From: Mesorhizobium loti
GTDB taxonomy: Bacteria > Pseudomonadota > Alphaproteobacteria > Rhizobiales > Rhizobiaceae
DNA: 64,000 bases
Assembly (NCBI RefSeq): GCF_001510895.1
Contig: NZ_LPWA01000153.1
Coordinates: forward strand, 124,001-188,000
Reading direction: 5' to 3'
Shown here: piece by piece, positions 53,798 through 63,966 of the stretch
Numbering within the stretch: position 1 is the stretch's first letter
Layout: each line of letters opens with the position of its first letter
Program-made: the position numbers and the translations under genes
The notes under the pieces: generated by a model
What the model was told of the DNA's origin: nothing
Seen by the model: the letters and a program-made list of their open reading frames with translations, nothing else
Databases searched by the model: none

Positions 53798-54816
53798 GTG
53801 CCTTCGGGTGGATTGATCGAGCTTTCAGCCTTGAGTTCCTTCGCGCCCCCCTCTGTCCTGCTGGACATCTCCCCCACAAGGGGGGAGATTGGCAGCTTCG
53901 CTGACGGCGCCTCTCCTGCAACGTGGACGATTGGCGAAGGTCGTGGTGACGGCCAATCTCCCCCCAAGTGGGGGAGATGTCCGGCAGGACAGAGGGGGGC
54001 GCGAAGGAATTCCGGCATCGCCTTTCTTGGCCTGGTCTTCTGCCTTCTCCTCCTCCCCCTCGCCGTGCTCGCCGCCGACCTGCCCGCCCTTACCGGACGC
54101 GTGGTCGACAATGCCGGCATCATCGATGCCGGCACCAAAGCCGCGCTGACCCAGAAACTCGCCGACTTCGAGACGAAGGGTTCCGACCAGATCGTCGTCG
54201 CGACCATCCCCAGCCTCGGTGGCGAGGAGATCGAGCCCTACGCCAACCGGCTGTTCCGATTCTGGAAGCTCGGCCAGGCCAAGGAGAACAACGGCGTGCT
54301 TCTTCTGGTCGCACCCAACGACCGCAAGATGCGCGTCGAGGTCGGCTATGGGCTGGAAGGCACGCTGACCGACCTGCACACCAAGCTGATCATCGAAAAC
54401 GACATGGTGCCGGCCTTCCGCGCCGGCGACTTCTCCGGCGGCATCACGAAGGCCGTCGACGACATGATCATGGTGCTGGAGGGCAATCCGGAAGAACTGG
54501 AAGCTCGCGGCAAGCGCAACGAGCAGGCGCCGTTCAACTCCGACGATCTGTTCTTCGCCATCTTCATCACCATCTGGGCGCTGATCTTCTTCGGCAGCAT
54601 CGCGCTGACGGTGCTGCCGCCGATCTTCGGCCAGAAGATCGGGCCGGGCCGCTATCGCTGGCTCGGCATGACCTTCGAGCCGGGACGACGATCGTCCTCC
54701 AGCGGCGGCGGCTGGTCGTCGGGCGGCGGTGGCTGGTCCTCCGGTGGAGGCGGTGGCGGCGGGTTTCTGGCGGCGGCGGCTCGTCGGGCGGCGGCGGCTC
54801 CTCGGGAAGCTGGTGA
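53798..54816 (+). CDS. TPM-domain (YgcG-like) membrane protein; start region occupied by a repeat; frameshifted
   Basis: The protein core begins with a leader (GIAFLGLVFCLLLLPLAVLA) at about 54019, then the TPM_phosphatase domain (LTGRVVDNAGIIDAGTKAAL, KMRVEVGYGLEGTLTDLHTK). One membrane segment (FAIFITIWALIFFGSIALTV) and a Gly/Ser-rich tail follow. One T is missing near 54765 (GGGTTTCTGG, should be GGGTTTTCTGG); with it the tail is FSGGGGSSGGGGSSGSW ending at 54816. No ATG, GTG or TTG lies in frame just before the leader. The nearest start is GTG 53798, which would translate the whole family A repeat as about 75 extra residues, so the true start is uncertain. TPM proteins of this type work with LemA in the envelope. 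Confidence 0.75.
53843..54002. repeat. intergenic palindromic repeat, family A, copy 3 (inside lemA-TPM junction)
   Basis: The same inverted ends as copies at 17151 and 39516 (GCGCCCCCCTCTGTCCTGCT ... CCGGCAGGACAGAGGGGGGC) and the inner arms CATCTCCCCCACAAGGGGGG / CCAAGTGGGGGAGATG. It ends 17 bp before the hydrophobic leader of the TPM gene and has displaced any normal ribosome site and start codon. Confidence 0.87.
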
Positions 54817-54822
54817 GGAACC

Positions 54823-55461
54823 ATGGCAACGCGACCGATCAGCCTCGAGGACCATGACCGTATCGCCGATGCGATCCGTGCTGCGGAGGCAAAGACCGAC
54901 GGCGAGATCTACTGCGTCGTCGCCCATGCCAGCGACGGTTATTTCTTTCCGGCCGCGTTCGCGGCGGCTTTAGCCACGCTCATCGTCAGCCTCGCGGTGG
55001 CCTACGGGCTGGAAGCCTGGTGGCTGACCATCCGCCTGCCGCATTTCGTGCTTGCCCAGCTTCTGGCGCTGGGCTGCATGCTCTTGCTTTTGTGGGCGCT
55101 GCCCGGCTGGCGCATCCATCTGGTGCCGAGGCGGCTGCGCTACCAGGCGGCGCACGCCAATGCGATGAAGCAGTTCCTGGCCCGCAACGTCCACCGCACG
55201 AGCGCGCGCACCGGCGTGCTGATCTTCGTATCCATCGCCGAGCGCTATGCCGAGATTGTCGCCGACAGCGGCATCGACGCCAAGGTCGGCCAGCATGTCT
55301 GGGACGGCGTGGTGCGCGAGCTCACCCGGCGCGCCGGCGACGATCGTCTGGCCGACGGTTTCGTCAGGGCGATCGAATCAGTCGGCGCGGTGCTCGCCGA
55401 ACATTTCCCGGTCACCGCCGGCGATATCAACGAGCTTGACGATCACCTCGTCGAAATTTGA
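54823..55461 (+). CDS. TPM-domain membrane protein 2
   Basis: A 212-aa protein with a short N-terminal TPM-like opening (EDHDRIADAIRAAEAKTDGE, then IYCVVAHASDGYFF). Two membrane helices follow (~45-70 and ~80-100, FVLAQLLALGCMLLLLWALP). The C-terminal TPM/DUF part contains TSARTGVLIFVSIAERYAEI and VGQHVWDGVVRELTRRAGDD. It lies 6 bp after the first TPM gene (AGGAACC before ATG 54823). The lemA-TPM-TPM order is a conserved envelope module of unknown task. Confidence 0.88.
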   Translation: MATRPISLEDHDRIADAIRAAEAKTDGEIYCVVAHASDGYFFPAAFAAALATLIVSLAVAYGLEAWWLTIRLPHFVLAQLLALGCMLLLLWALPGWRIHLVPRRLRYQAAHANAMKQFLARNVHRTSARTGVLIFVSIAERYAEIVADSGIDAKVGQHVWDGVVRELTRRAGDDRLADGFVRAIESVGAVLAEHFPVTAGDINELDDHLVEI

Positions 55462-55475
55462 TCGAACCTGGCTGT

Positions 55476-55514
55476 AAAAAACGGCGCTGCCGGGGTTTGG
55501 CCGAGCGGTTTTTT
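55476..55514. terminator. candidate bidirectional terminator after the lemA operon
   Basis: AAAAAACGGC at 55476 and GCCGAGCGGTTTTTT ending at 55514 can pair (A6/T6 and CGGC/GCCG, with a small bulge). This gives a hairpin with a U-tract, 15 nt after the TPM2 stop. Confidence 0.5.
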
Positions 55515-55612
55515 CGTGCTTCCGATGCCGGCAAGCTCGCCTGTGCGAAAGCGTGGGCGCGACAGTGCGGACTCTTTGCAAGCGGGCGAAGCGGGTCTAT
55601 GGTTAACAAATC

Positions 55613-56119
55613 ATGAACACGCTGACGATCGATATCCGCAAAGCCGACCCTCGCGATGCAATCGCCATCGCCGAAGTGCATCAGGAAGCATGGCGCGGCG
55701 CCTATTCCGGCATCATCCCACACCGCACGCTGACGGCCATGATCAATCGTCGCGGCCCCGACTGGTGGGCGAACGCGATTCGCCGTGCGGCAACCGTGCT
55801 GGTGGTCGAGATCGGCGGCACGATCGCCGGCTATGCCACGATCGGCAAGAACCGCGCCAAGGAGCTGCGGCAGCAGGGCGAGATCTACGAGCTTTACCTG
55901 CGGCCGGAATATCAGGGCATCGGGCTTGGCAGCAGGCTGTTCAAAGCAGCGAAGACGCGCCTTGCCGACCACGGCCTCAGGGGCCTGGTGGTGTGGGCGC
56001 TGGAAGACAATTACAATGCTTTAGCCTTCTATGCCGGCAATGGCGGCCGCGACGTCGCCGAGGGCGTCGAGGTCTTCGAGCAGAAGGCGCTGAAGAAAGT
56101 CGCCTTCGTCTGGGAATGA
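55613..56119 (+). CDS. GNAT family N-acetyltransferase
   Basis: A 168-aa acetyl-CoA-dependent acetyltransferase. It has IRKADPRDAIAIAEVHQEAW at the start, the acetyl-CoA pyrophosphate loop LRPEYQGIGLGSRLF near residues 100-114, and VWALEDNYNALAFYAGNGGR near 130-149. The RimI-like layout suggests protein or small-molecule amine acetylation; the acceptor cannot be predicted. It is preceded by 150 bp with a terminator and lies 150 bp before ppa, so it is probably monocistronic. Confidence 0.9.
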   Translation: MNTLTIDIRKADPRDAIAIAEVHQEAWRGAYSGIIPHRTLTAMINRRGPDWWANAIRRAATVLVVEIGGTIAGYATIGKNRAKELRQQGEIYELYLRPEYQGIGLGSRLFKAAKTRLADHGLRGLVVWALEDNYNALAFYAGNGGRDVAEGVEVFEQKALKKVAFVWE

Positions 56120-56272
56120 CGGAAGTCGCCTAAAGCGCGTCGCGCGACCTGCGTCAGGTTACACTTCATCACAAACTGTGCTCTTCCATTAGCGCCCAGC
56201 GCTAATCGCCGCATTGCGCCATGTCGCGCCGCCAGCTATCGGTCTCACAAGATCGAGAGAGGGATTTGCGCC

Positions 56273-56806
56273 ATGCGTATCGAAGCCGTGCCCACCGGAA
56301 AGAACCCGCCTGACGACATCAACGTCATCATCGAGGTGCCGATCGGCGGCGAGCCGATCAAGTACGAGATGGACAAGGAAGCCGGCACGCTGTTCGTCGA
56401 CCGCTTCCTGCACACCTCGATGCGCTATCCCGGCAATTACGGCTTCGTGCCGCATACGCTGTCGGGCGACGGCGACCCGATCGACGTGCTGGTCTGCAAC
56501 ACGCGGGCGCTGGTGCCGGGCTGCGTCATCAATGTGCGGCCGATCGGCGTGCTGATCATGGAAGACAATGCCGGCCAGGACGAGAAGGTGATCGCGGTTC
56601 CGTCGCCCAAGCTGACGCTGCGCTACGAGAACGTCACCGAATATACGCACCTGCCCGACATCACGCGCCAGCAGGTGCAGCACTTCTTCGAGCACTACAA
56701 GGATCTCGAACCCGGCAAATGGGTCAAGATCGAAGGCTGGCACGATTCCAAATATGCCAAGAAGATGATCGTCGAGGCGATCGAGCGGGCGAAGAAGAAC
56801 AAGTAG
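56273..56806 (+). CDS. ppa: inorganic pyrophosphatase
   Basis: A 177-aa soluble family I pyrophosphatase that hydrolyses PPi to two phosphates and drives biosynthesis. The signature DGDPIDVLV is near residues 65-73. The active-site residues are in DINVIIEVPIGGEPIKYEMD, RYPGNYGFVPHTL and VKIEGWHDSKYAKKMI. Length and motifs are standard. ATG 56273 follows GAGAGGG. The stop is 6 bp from a convergent gene. Confidence 0.97.
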   Translation: MRIEAVPTGKNPPDDINVIIEVPIGGEPIKYEMDKEAGTLFVDRFLHTSMRYPGNYGFVPHTLSGDGDPIDVLVCNTRALVPGCVINVRPIGVLIMEDNAGQDEKVIAVPSPKLTLRYENVTEYTHLPDITRQQVQHFFEHYKDLEPGKWVKIEGWHDSKYAKKMIVEAIERAKKNK

Positions 56807-56812
56807 GCCAGG

Positions 56813-57403
56813 TCAGTTGTCCACCCGGCCGAAGTCGGGGACGTTGCCGATCACCTCGCGCTTGTCCTTGCCGCAAGCAAAAGCCTTGGCCTTTTCGTCG
56901 GCGAGCTTGCGCGCCTGATCGTTGGCCTGAGGATTGCCGGTGGCGAGCACCAGGCCGACGGTGCAGCCCAGATGCTCCTCCGGTTGCGCGACCTTGGCGA
57001 CCACCAGAACTTCGGTCGGCTTGTTCTCGTCTTCGGGATTGCTGATCTCGCGACGGTGAATGACGGCGAAGGGCACGGCCTTGTCGCCATTGGTCTCGAT
57101 CCGCCACTCGACCTTCGGACCCGCGGTGTTCAGCCCGGAGAAACTCTCCCAGACGGCGGTCATGTCGTCGGAGGGAAAGCCGTAATAGACGGATTCGCGG
57201 GCATCGTCGTAGCCGATCAGCACCGGATAGCCGCGATAGCCGGCGCAGGCGAGGCTTGCCCAGTCGCCGTCGCCTTCCTCGGATTGCGCGTAGGTCACGC
57301 AGTCTTTCTTCCAGTCGAGATCGGTATAGGCGCTGGAGATGTCTCCGGCATGCGCTGTCTGGCAGAAGCCAGCGAGGGCAAGCGGGATCAGAAGCGCACG
57401 CAT
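56813..57403 (-). CDS. secreted protein of unknown function with four cysteines
   Basis: A 196-aa protein with a clear signal peptide (MRALLIPLALAGFCQTAHA). The mature part has cysteines in KKDCVTYAQ, LACAGYRG, HLGCTVGLV and AFACGKDK, consistent with two disulfides in the periplasm. Motifs YPVLIGYDDARESVYYGFPS and AVPFAVIHRREISNPEDENK are not ones I recognise. Related proteins of this kind occur in rhizobia as hypotheticals. An in-frame extension upstream of ATG 57403 would bury the signal peptide. It is convergent with ppa. Confidence 0.8.
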   Translation of the reverse strand: MRALLIPLALAGFCQTAHAGDISSAYTDLDWKKDCVTYAQSEEGDGDWASLACAGYRGYPVLIGYDDARESVYYGFPSDDMTAVWESFSGLNTAGPKVEWRIETNGDKAVPFAVIHRREISNPEDENKPTEVLVVAKVAQPEEHLGCTVGLVLATGNPQANDQARKLADEKAKAFACGKDKREVIGNVPDFGRVDN

Positions 57404-57431
57404 GGCGAATACATCCCCCCAGTCGTTTTCG

Positions 57432-57863
57432 CTATCTAGCTCTAAGCCTCGCAAAAAAATACAGGGCGTACAACGCGGAAAACAGCGCGGATGCGAGGAA
57501 TGCTTGATAGTCCATCCAGCAGATTGCGAGCAGTGACAGCCAGGCGGCAAGCAAGACCACGGGGACAAAAATATCCAGATATAAAAACACCAAAGCGACC
57601 GTGCAAATTGATGCCGTCAGAATGCTTGCCGTTGGGCTGTCGCTGTGGGCCCTGTCGATGAAATACTTCACGACCGACGAGAATAGAAACAGGAAAAGCA
57701 CCCTGCGCAGCACGGCTTCCTTGACCGTGAATTCGTTAAGGTCGAGGACCGTGACAATATCCTTCTTCTCTTGCTCGCTGATAATTCCTCGATTGCCCTG
57801 CCTCACATAGTGGATCAGGAACATCTTCTCGAGATCGTCCAAGAGCGTCCGGGCAAGGTTCAA
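57432..57863 (-). CDS. hypothetical multi-span membrane protein, AT-richer than its surroundings
   Basis: A 143-aa protein. A charged N-terminal 50 residues (DDLEKMFLIHYVRQGNRGII, VTVLDLNEFTVKEAVLRRVL) precede three to four hydrophobic segments (FLFLFSSVVKYFI, ILTASICTVALVFLYLDIFV, LLAAWLSLLAICW, ALFSALYALYFFA). The first usable start is TTG 57863 without a clear ribosome site. The frame upstream stays open into the TetR gene, so coupling to TetR translation is possible. Base composition is visibly lower in GC than its neighbours, a hint of recent acquisition. No family recognised. Confidence 0.65.
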   Translation of the reverse strand: MNLARTLLDDLEKMFLIHYVRQGNRGIISEQEKKDIVTVLDLNEFTVKEAVLRRVLFLFLFSSVVKYFIDRAHSDSPTASILTASICTVALVFLYLDIFVPVVLLAAWLSLLAICWMDYQAFLASALFSALYALYFFARLRAR

Positions 57864-57913
57864 ATCGCTACCGTCACTGCGCGACTGCTCGCGGCTGAGT
57901 TCGATTGCAAGTT

Positions 57914-58519
57914 CTATTTCAAGCTGGCTTCGATCAGCAGATCGGCGTTGCGGGCGACCGATGCGGCCGGTCCGCCGAGGCCAAAGAGCTGGCCGCTGAT
58001 ATAGGCGCCCTCGATGAGGAGCAACAGCCCGTCGCCGAGCGTGTCGGCATCCTCCGCGCCCATCGCCGCCGCCATGGCGCGAAGGCGCCGACGCAGCTCC
58101 TGCTTGTTGTCCTCGCTGACAACGCGCGCCGGATGGCCGTGCTCGGGATATTCGACCGCGGCATTGGTCATGCCGCAGCCGCGATAGTCGGGCTTCTGCG
58201 TGCGTTTGCCGACGCGAGTGAGGAAAGCGATGATCTGGGCGCGCGGATTGCCTGGATGCGCGTCGACGGCTTCGTCGAAACGCTCCCAGAATTCGAGGTC
58301 ATATTTGCGCAGATAGGAGGCGGCGAGCTCGTCCTTCGACGGGAAGGTACGGTAGAGGCTTGGCTTGGTGACGCCGGCGCGCTTGACGATCTCGTCGACG
58401 CCGATCGCGCGGATGCCTTCGCGATAGAAAAGGTCGCGCGCCACATCGAGGATCTTGTCGGCGGCCTTGGGCGCCGGCGCCTCGTTGACCGACGCTTCAA
58501 TTTTATTGTCCGATGACAT
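57914..58519 (-). CDS. TetR/AcrR family repressor
   Basis: A 201-aa regulator. The N-terminal helix-turn-helix is IRAIGVDEIVKRAGVTKPSL, then YRTFPSKDELAASYLRKYD (residues ~36-73). The C-terminal ligand domain has CGMTNAAVEYPEHGHPA near 115 and GLLLLIEGAYISGQLFGLGG near 170, the TetR_C_36-like type. It almost surely binds the duplicated 19-bp operator in the 78-bp divergent gap with the MFS gene and represses that transporter, releasing on ligand binding. Confidence 0.92.
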   Translation of the reverse strand: MSSDNKIEASVNEAPAPKAADKILDVARDLFYREGIRAIGVDEIVKRAGVTKPSLYRTFPSKDELAASYLRKYDLEFWERFDEAVDAHPGNPRAQIIAFLTRVGKRTQKPDYRGCGMTNAAVEYPEHGHPARVVSEDNKQELRRRLRAMAAAMGAEDADTLGDGLLLLIEGAYISGQLFGLGGPAASVARNADLLIEASLK

Positions 58520-58532
58520 CCAACAAACTCGC

Positions 58533-58599
58533 TTGACAATGTTACTGACCGGTACGTATGTATGGCGTCATCCCATTGCAACGTACCGGTCAGTAACAT
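58533..58599 (+). promoter_or_regulatory. promoter with duplicated inverted TetR operator
   Basis: ATGTTACTGACCGGTACGT (58539-58557) and its exact 19-bp reverse complement (58581-58599) flank 23 bp. Each carries the self-complementary core ACCGGT within TACNNACCGGT-like sequence. A plus-strand promoter is visible: TTGACA at 58533-58538, then TATGTA at 58557-58562, spacer 18. Operator 1 fills the -35/-10 spacer and operator 2 covers the start of the MFS reading frame, so bound repressor would block both the promoter and the early transcript. Confidence 0.8.
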
Positions 58600-59881
58600 G
58601 ATAGCTCAATCCCGCCCGTTTGGCCAGCGCTACGCCTTCGTCGTCGTTGCCGTCATCTTTCTCTGCCTGCTAATCGCTGCCGGGCTCCGCTCCGCGCCCT
58701 CGGTGATGATGGTTCCGCTGGAAGAGAGTTTTGGCTGGCGCCGCGACGTGACCTCCTGGGCCGCCAGTGTCGGCATCCTGCTCTACGGACTGACCGGGCC
58801 GTTCGCCGCCGCGCTGATGGAACGCATCGGTCTGCGCCGCACGCTGCTTGGCGCGCTGCTGGTGATGTCTGGATCCACCGCGCTCAGCCTGCTGATGACC
58901 GAGCCATGGCATCTCTTCATCACCTGGGGCGTGTTTTCCGGCATCGGCTCGGGCGCGGTGGCCAGCGTGCTCGGCGCAACGATCGTCAATCGCTGGTTCA
59001 AGACCAATCGCGGCCTGATGATGGGCCTGATGTCCGCCTCCAGCGCCACCGGCATGCTGGTGTTCCTGCCGCTCATCGCCTCATTGGCGCAGAGCGGCGG
59101 CTGGAAGCCGGTGGCGATCGCGGTGGCGATAGCAACAGCGGCCCTGATTCCGCTCGTCCTCTTGCTGGTACCGGAGCGTCCGGACTCGATCGGCCAGGTG
59201 CGTTACGGCGCCGACGCCGACGACGTGCCTCCGGTGTCGCCTGCCTCGCAAGGTAATTTCCTCACGCATACGCTCTTCACGCTGCGCCGCGCCGCAGGCA
59301 CCAGGGTGTTCTGGTATCTGTTCGCCACCTTCTTCGTCTGCGGCTTCACCACCAACGGTCTGGTTGGCACGCATCTCATCGCCTTCTGCGGCGACATGGG
59401 CATCGGCGAGGTGCAGGCCGCCGGGCTCTTATCGATGATGGGCATCTTCGACCTGATCGGCACGACGCTGTCGGGCTGGCTCACCGACCGCTTCGACCCG
59501 CGCAAGCTGCTTGGCGTCTATTATGCGGTGCGCGGCCTGTCGCTGATCTATCTGCCCTATTCCGGTTTTTCGGCGGTCAGCCTGATCATCTTCGCCGTGC
59601 TCTACGGTCTGGACTGGATCGCCACCGTGCCGCCGACGCTGCGGCTGGCCAACGAAGCCTTCGGCGATCGCAGCGGGCCGATCGTCTTCGGCTGGATCGT
59701 CGCCGGCCACCAGGTGGGCGCAGCGGCAGCGGCTGCCTTCGGCGGCACCATGCGGGAATTGCAGGGCAACTATGAGCTGGCGTTCATGATCGCCGGCATG
59801 ACGGGCATTGCGGCGGCGTGTATCTCGCTGCTGATCAATACGAGCCGGCCGGCCTTCGATCCGGAGCCGCAGGCGGCTTGA
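58598..59881 (+). CDS. MFS transporter
   Basis: A 427-aa major facilitator with 12 predicted membrane segments. The loop 2-3 motif is reduced (ALMERIGLRRTLLGALLVMS near 75) and the loop 8-9 equivalent is LSGWLTDRFDPRKLLGVYYA near 290. The pattern is close to MFS proteins of the monocarboxylate/oxalate-type group, so export or import of a small organic compound is possible; the substrate is unknown. ATG 58598 is preferred over ATG 58562 because the visible promoter would start transcription near 58569. There is no clear ribosome site, so translation may begin on a short leader. Confidence 0.9.
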   Translation: MIAQSRPFGQRYAFVVVAVIFLCLLIAAGLRSAPSVMMVPLEESFGWRRDVTSWAASVGILLYGLTGPFAAALMERIGLRRTLLGALLVMSGSTALSLLMTEPWHLFITWGVFSGIGSGAVASVLGATIVNRWFKTNRGLMMGLMSASSATGMLVFLPLIASLAQSGGWKPVAIAVAIATAALIPLVLLLVPERPDSIGQVRYGADADDVPPVSPASQGNFLTHTLFTLRRAAGTRVFWYLFATFFVCGFTTNGLVGTHLIAFCGDMGIGEVQAAGLLSMMGIFDLIGTTLSGWLTDRFDPRKLLGVYYAVRGLSLIYLPYSGFSAVSLIIFAVLYGLDWIATVPPTLRLANEAFGDRSGPIVFGWIVAGHQVGAAAAAAFGGTMRELQGNYELAFMIAGMTGIAAACISLLINTSRPAFDPEPQAA

Positions 59882-59887
59882 GGCGCC

Positions 59888-59913
59888 AATCTCCCCCCCT
59901 TGAGGGGGAGATT
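59888..59913 (+). terminator. hairpin after the MFS gene (repeat remnant)
   Basis: AATCTCCCCC and GGGGGAGATT form a perfect stem 7 nt after the MFS stop. The sequence matches the ends of the repeat at 47522-47671 and is probably a solo remnant that now acts as a terminator. Confidence 0.6.
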
Positions 59914-59922
59914 AGCTGTGGC

Positions 59923-59940
59923 CTGTTATCAAAACTTCAT
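59923..59940 (+). promoter_or_regulatory. candidate Pho box upstream of phoD
   Basis: CTGTTATCAAAACTTCAT resembles the PhoB site (CTGTCAT, four bases, CTGTCAT). The first half matches 6 of 7 and the second 4 of 7. It lies 72 nt upstream of the alkaline phosphatase start, a normal activator position. Confidence 0.4.
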
Positions 59941-60011
59941 GGTTCCGATATGCGCCTGAAACATTGAGGCCGGAGCTTGGCGGTCCCGTTCAACGCCATC
60001 CGGAGACAGCC

Positions 60012-61582
60012 ATGAACAAGCTCTCGTTGACCCGCCGCGCTTTCGTCACCTCGGCCAGCGCCTTTGGCCTTGTCGGCGCCTCCGGTCTCGCGCTGCCCTA
60101 TTATTCCCGCGCCAATCAGCGCCCGGCCTTCACCCATGGCGTCCAGTCCGGCGATGTCGACGCCACCTCGGGCATGGTCTGGACGCGCACCGACCGCCCG
60201 GCGCGCGTCATGTTCGAGGTGTCGTCGACGGAGAGCTTCGCCGATGCGACAAAGCTCGCGCCGCTCGATACCTCGCCGGCCAGCGACTACACGGTGAAGC
60301 GTCTGCTCACCGACCTCGCCTCCGACCAGGACATCTTCTACCGCATGACTGCTGCCGACCTTTCCGACATCAACGCCGTCTCCGAGCCGATCGTCGGCCG
60401 CTTCCGCACCGCGCCGGCCTCGAAGCGCGACGTGCGCTTCGCCTGGTCGGGCGACACCGCCGGCCAGGGCTGGGGCATCGACGAGACCGGCATGAAGACC
60501 TATTCGACCATTGCCAAGCACACACCGGATTTCTTCCTGCATTCCGGCGACACGATCTATGCCGACGGCGCCATGAAGGACGAAGTCGACATGCCCGGCG
60601 GCGGCAAGTGGAAGAACGTCGTCATGATCGACGGCAAGCGCAAGGTGGCGGAGACGCTCGACGAGTACCGCGACCAGTGGAAGTACAACATGATGGACAA
60701 GCACGTGCTCGCGCTTAGCGCCATCTGCCCGACATTCTACCAGTGGGACGACCACGAGGTGCTGAACAACTGGTCGGATTCGAAGAATCTGACCGCGGAC
60801 GACCGTTACAAGGAGAAGTCGATCCATGTGCTGGCCGCACGCGCGGCGCGCGCCTTCCATGAGATGACGACGATCCGCTACGAGCCGTCGGAACCGGGTC
60901 GCGTCTACCGCAAGATCGCCTACGGCCCGCTGCTCGACGTGTTCTTCCTCGACATGCGTTCCTATCGCGGCCCGAACGGCCCGGATCTGGAGGAGACGCT
61001 GACACCGAAGTCGCGCATGCTCGGCGAGCAGCAGACCAAGTGGCTGAAGCGCGAGCTCGCGAACTCCAAGGCGACCTGGAAGATCATCGCCGCCGACATG
61101 CCGCTCAGCCTCGTCGTCTGGGACGACGCGGCGAAAAAGGTCGCTCGAGCGTCAGCAATCACGACAACGGCGCGCCGAAAGGCCGCGAGCTCGAATTCGC
61201 CGATCTGCTGCGCTACATCAAGAATGCCGGCATCACCAACACGGTGTGGCTCACCGCCGATGTCCACTACACGGCGGCGCACTACTACAACCCGGACAAA
61301 GCGCAGTTCCAGGATTTCAACCCGTTCTGGGAGTTCGTCTCCGGCCCGATCCATGCCGGCACCTTCGGTCCCAACGAGCTCGACATGACGTTTGGTCCGG
61401 AGCTGAAGTTCATCAAGGCGCCGACCGCGGAGCAGGGCCAGAACCTGCCGCCGTCGGCCGGGCTGCAGTTCTTCGGGCTGGTCGATATTTCCGGCGCCAC
61501 CGAGCAGCTCACCGTGCGGCTGATGGATCGCGATGACAACGAGCTCTATAAGGTCACGCTCGATCCAGTGCGTTCCGCGTAA
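60012..61582 (+). CDS. phoD: alkaline phosphatase D (PhoD family), frameshifted
   Basis: A Tat-exported phosphodiesterase/phosphatase releasing phosphate from organic esters, with Ca and Fe at the active site. The leader LTRRAFVTSASAFGLVGASG is near residue 5. Metal-site motifs are WSGDTAGQGWG near 153, HSGDTIYADG near 178, YQWDDHEVLNNW near 244 and TADVHYTAAHYYNP near 415. One A is missing from a homopolymer at 61134-61138 (five A instead of six); adding it continues into NHDNGAPKGRELEFADLLRY and gives 523 aa ending at 61582. GGAGA precedes ATG 60012. A weak Pho box lies upstream. Confidence 0.92.
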
Positions 61583-61655
61583 GGTCGGCTTGTTACAAAA
61601 AGGGCACGCCGGCGCGAAGGATCGCGACGTTGGCCGCGTTATGGCAAAGGCAAAA

Positions 61656-61943
61656 TCAATCCGGATAGCAGGTCGCGGGAACGTTCGGCCAGACGGCCGT
61701 GTCGCAATTGGCGGCCTTCTGGCGTTGCCTGAAGGCGGCGCTGACCGGGCCGGTGACGATCGGGTCGACGCCGTCGGGGGCGTCGGCGAACATCTGCTGC
61801 GCGGTCTTGGCGTCAGGCGGCGAGATCGGGTCGGCTTCTCTCAGCGCCGCCGCCGACTGCGCGGCACCCGCCGCAAGCAGCACGCCAAGGGCTGCCCACG
61901 CCAAAACCGGACGCAATCTGGACATCTGATCGCTCATGAACAT
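61656..61943 (-). CDS. small secreted protein with C-terminal CDTAVWPNVPATC motif
   Basis: A 95-aa protein. The signal segment (LRPVLAWAALGVLLAAGAAQ) is followed by a polar middle (ADPISPPDAKTAQQMFADAP) and the end KAANCDTAVWPNVPATCYPD, two cysteines 13 residues apart enclosing a WPxVP core. I recall similar small Rhizobiales proteins ending in C..A.WP..P..C, of unknown role, so the motif is probably a disulfide loop. ATG 61943, 61937 and 61925 are all possible starts. It is monocistronic between phoD and typA. Confidence 0.7.
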   Translation of the reverse strand: MFMSDQMSRLRPVLAWAALGVLLAAGAAQSAAALREADPISPPDAKTAQQMFADAPDGVDPIVTGPVSAAFRQRQKAANCDTAVWPNVPATCYPD

Positions 61944-62137
61944 CGAACTGCCCGGCCCCTCAAAGGTTCCGCCTTGGTTAACAGAATCATTTCACACCAA
62001 GACGTTTAAGAATCAGTGACCATGTATTTGGGGCGGGACCTCCCCTTTCGCAATTGCGAAAAACCTTGTATGAGCCGCGCAACCGAAAAAGGCGGCGCTT
62101 TTGGGCCTGCTGCCTGCAACGCTCCCGAGACCAGACA

Positions 62138-63966
<1,829 letters not shown>

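Noticed and set aside
58562..58597. Upstream ATG for the MFS gene
   Set aside because: It lies at the -10 element of the visible promoter, so it would not be on the transcript; no ribosome site.
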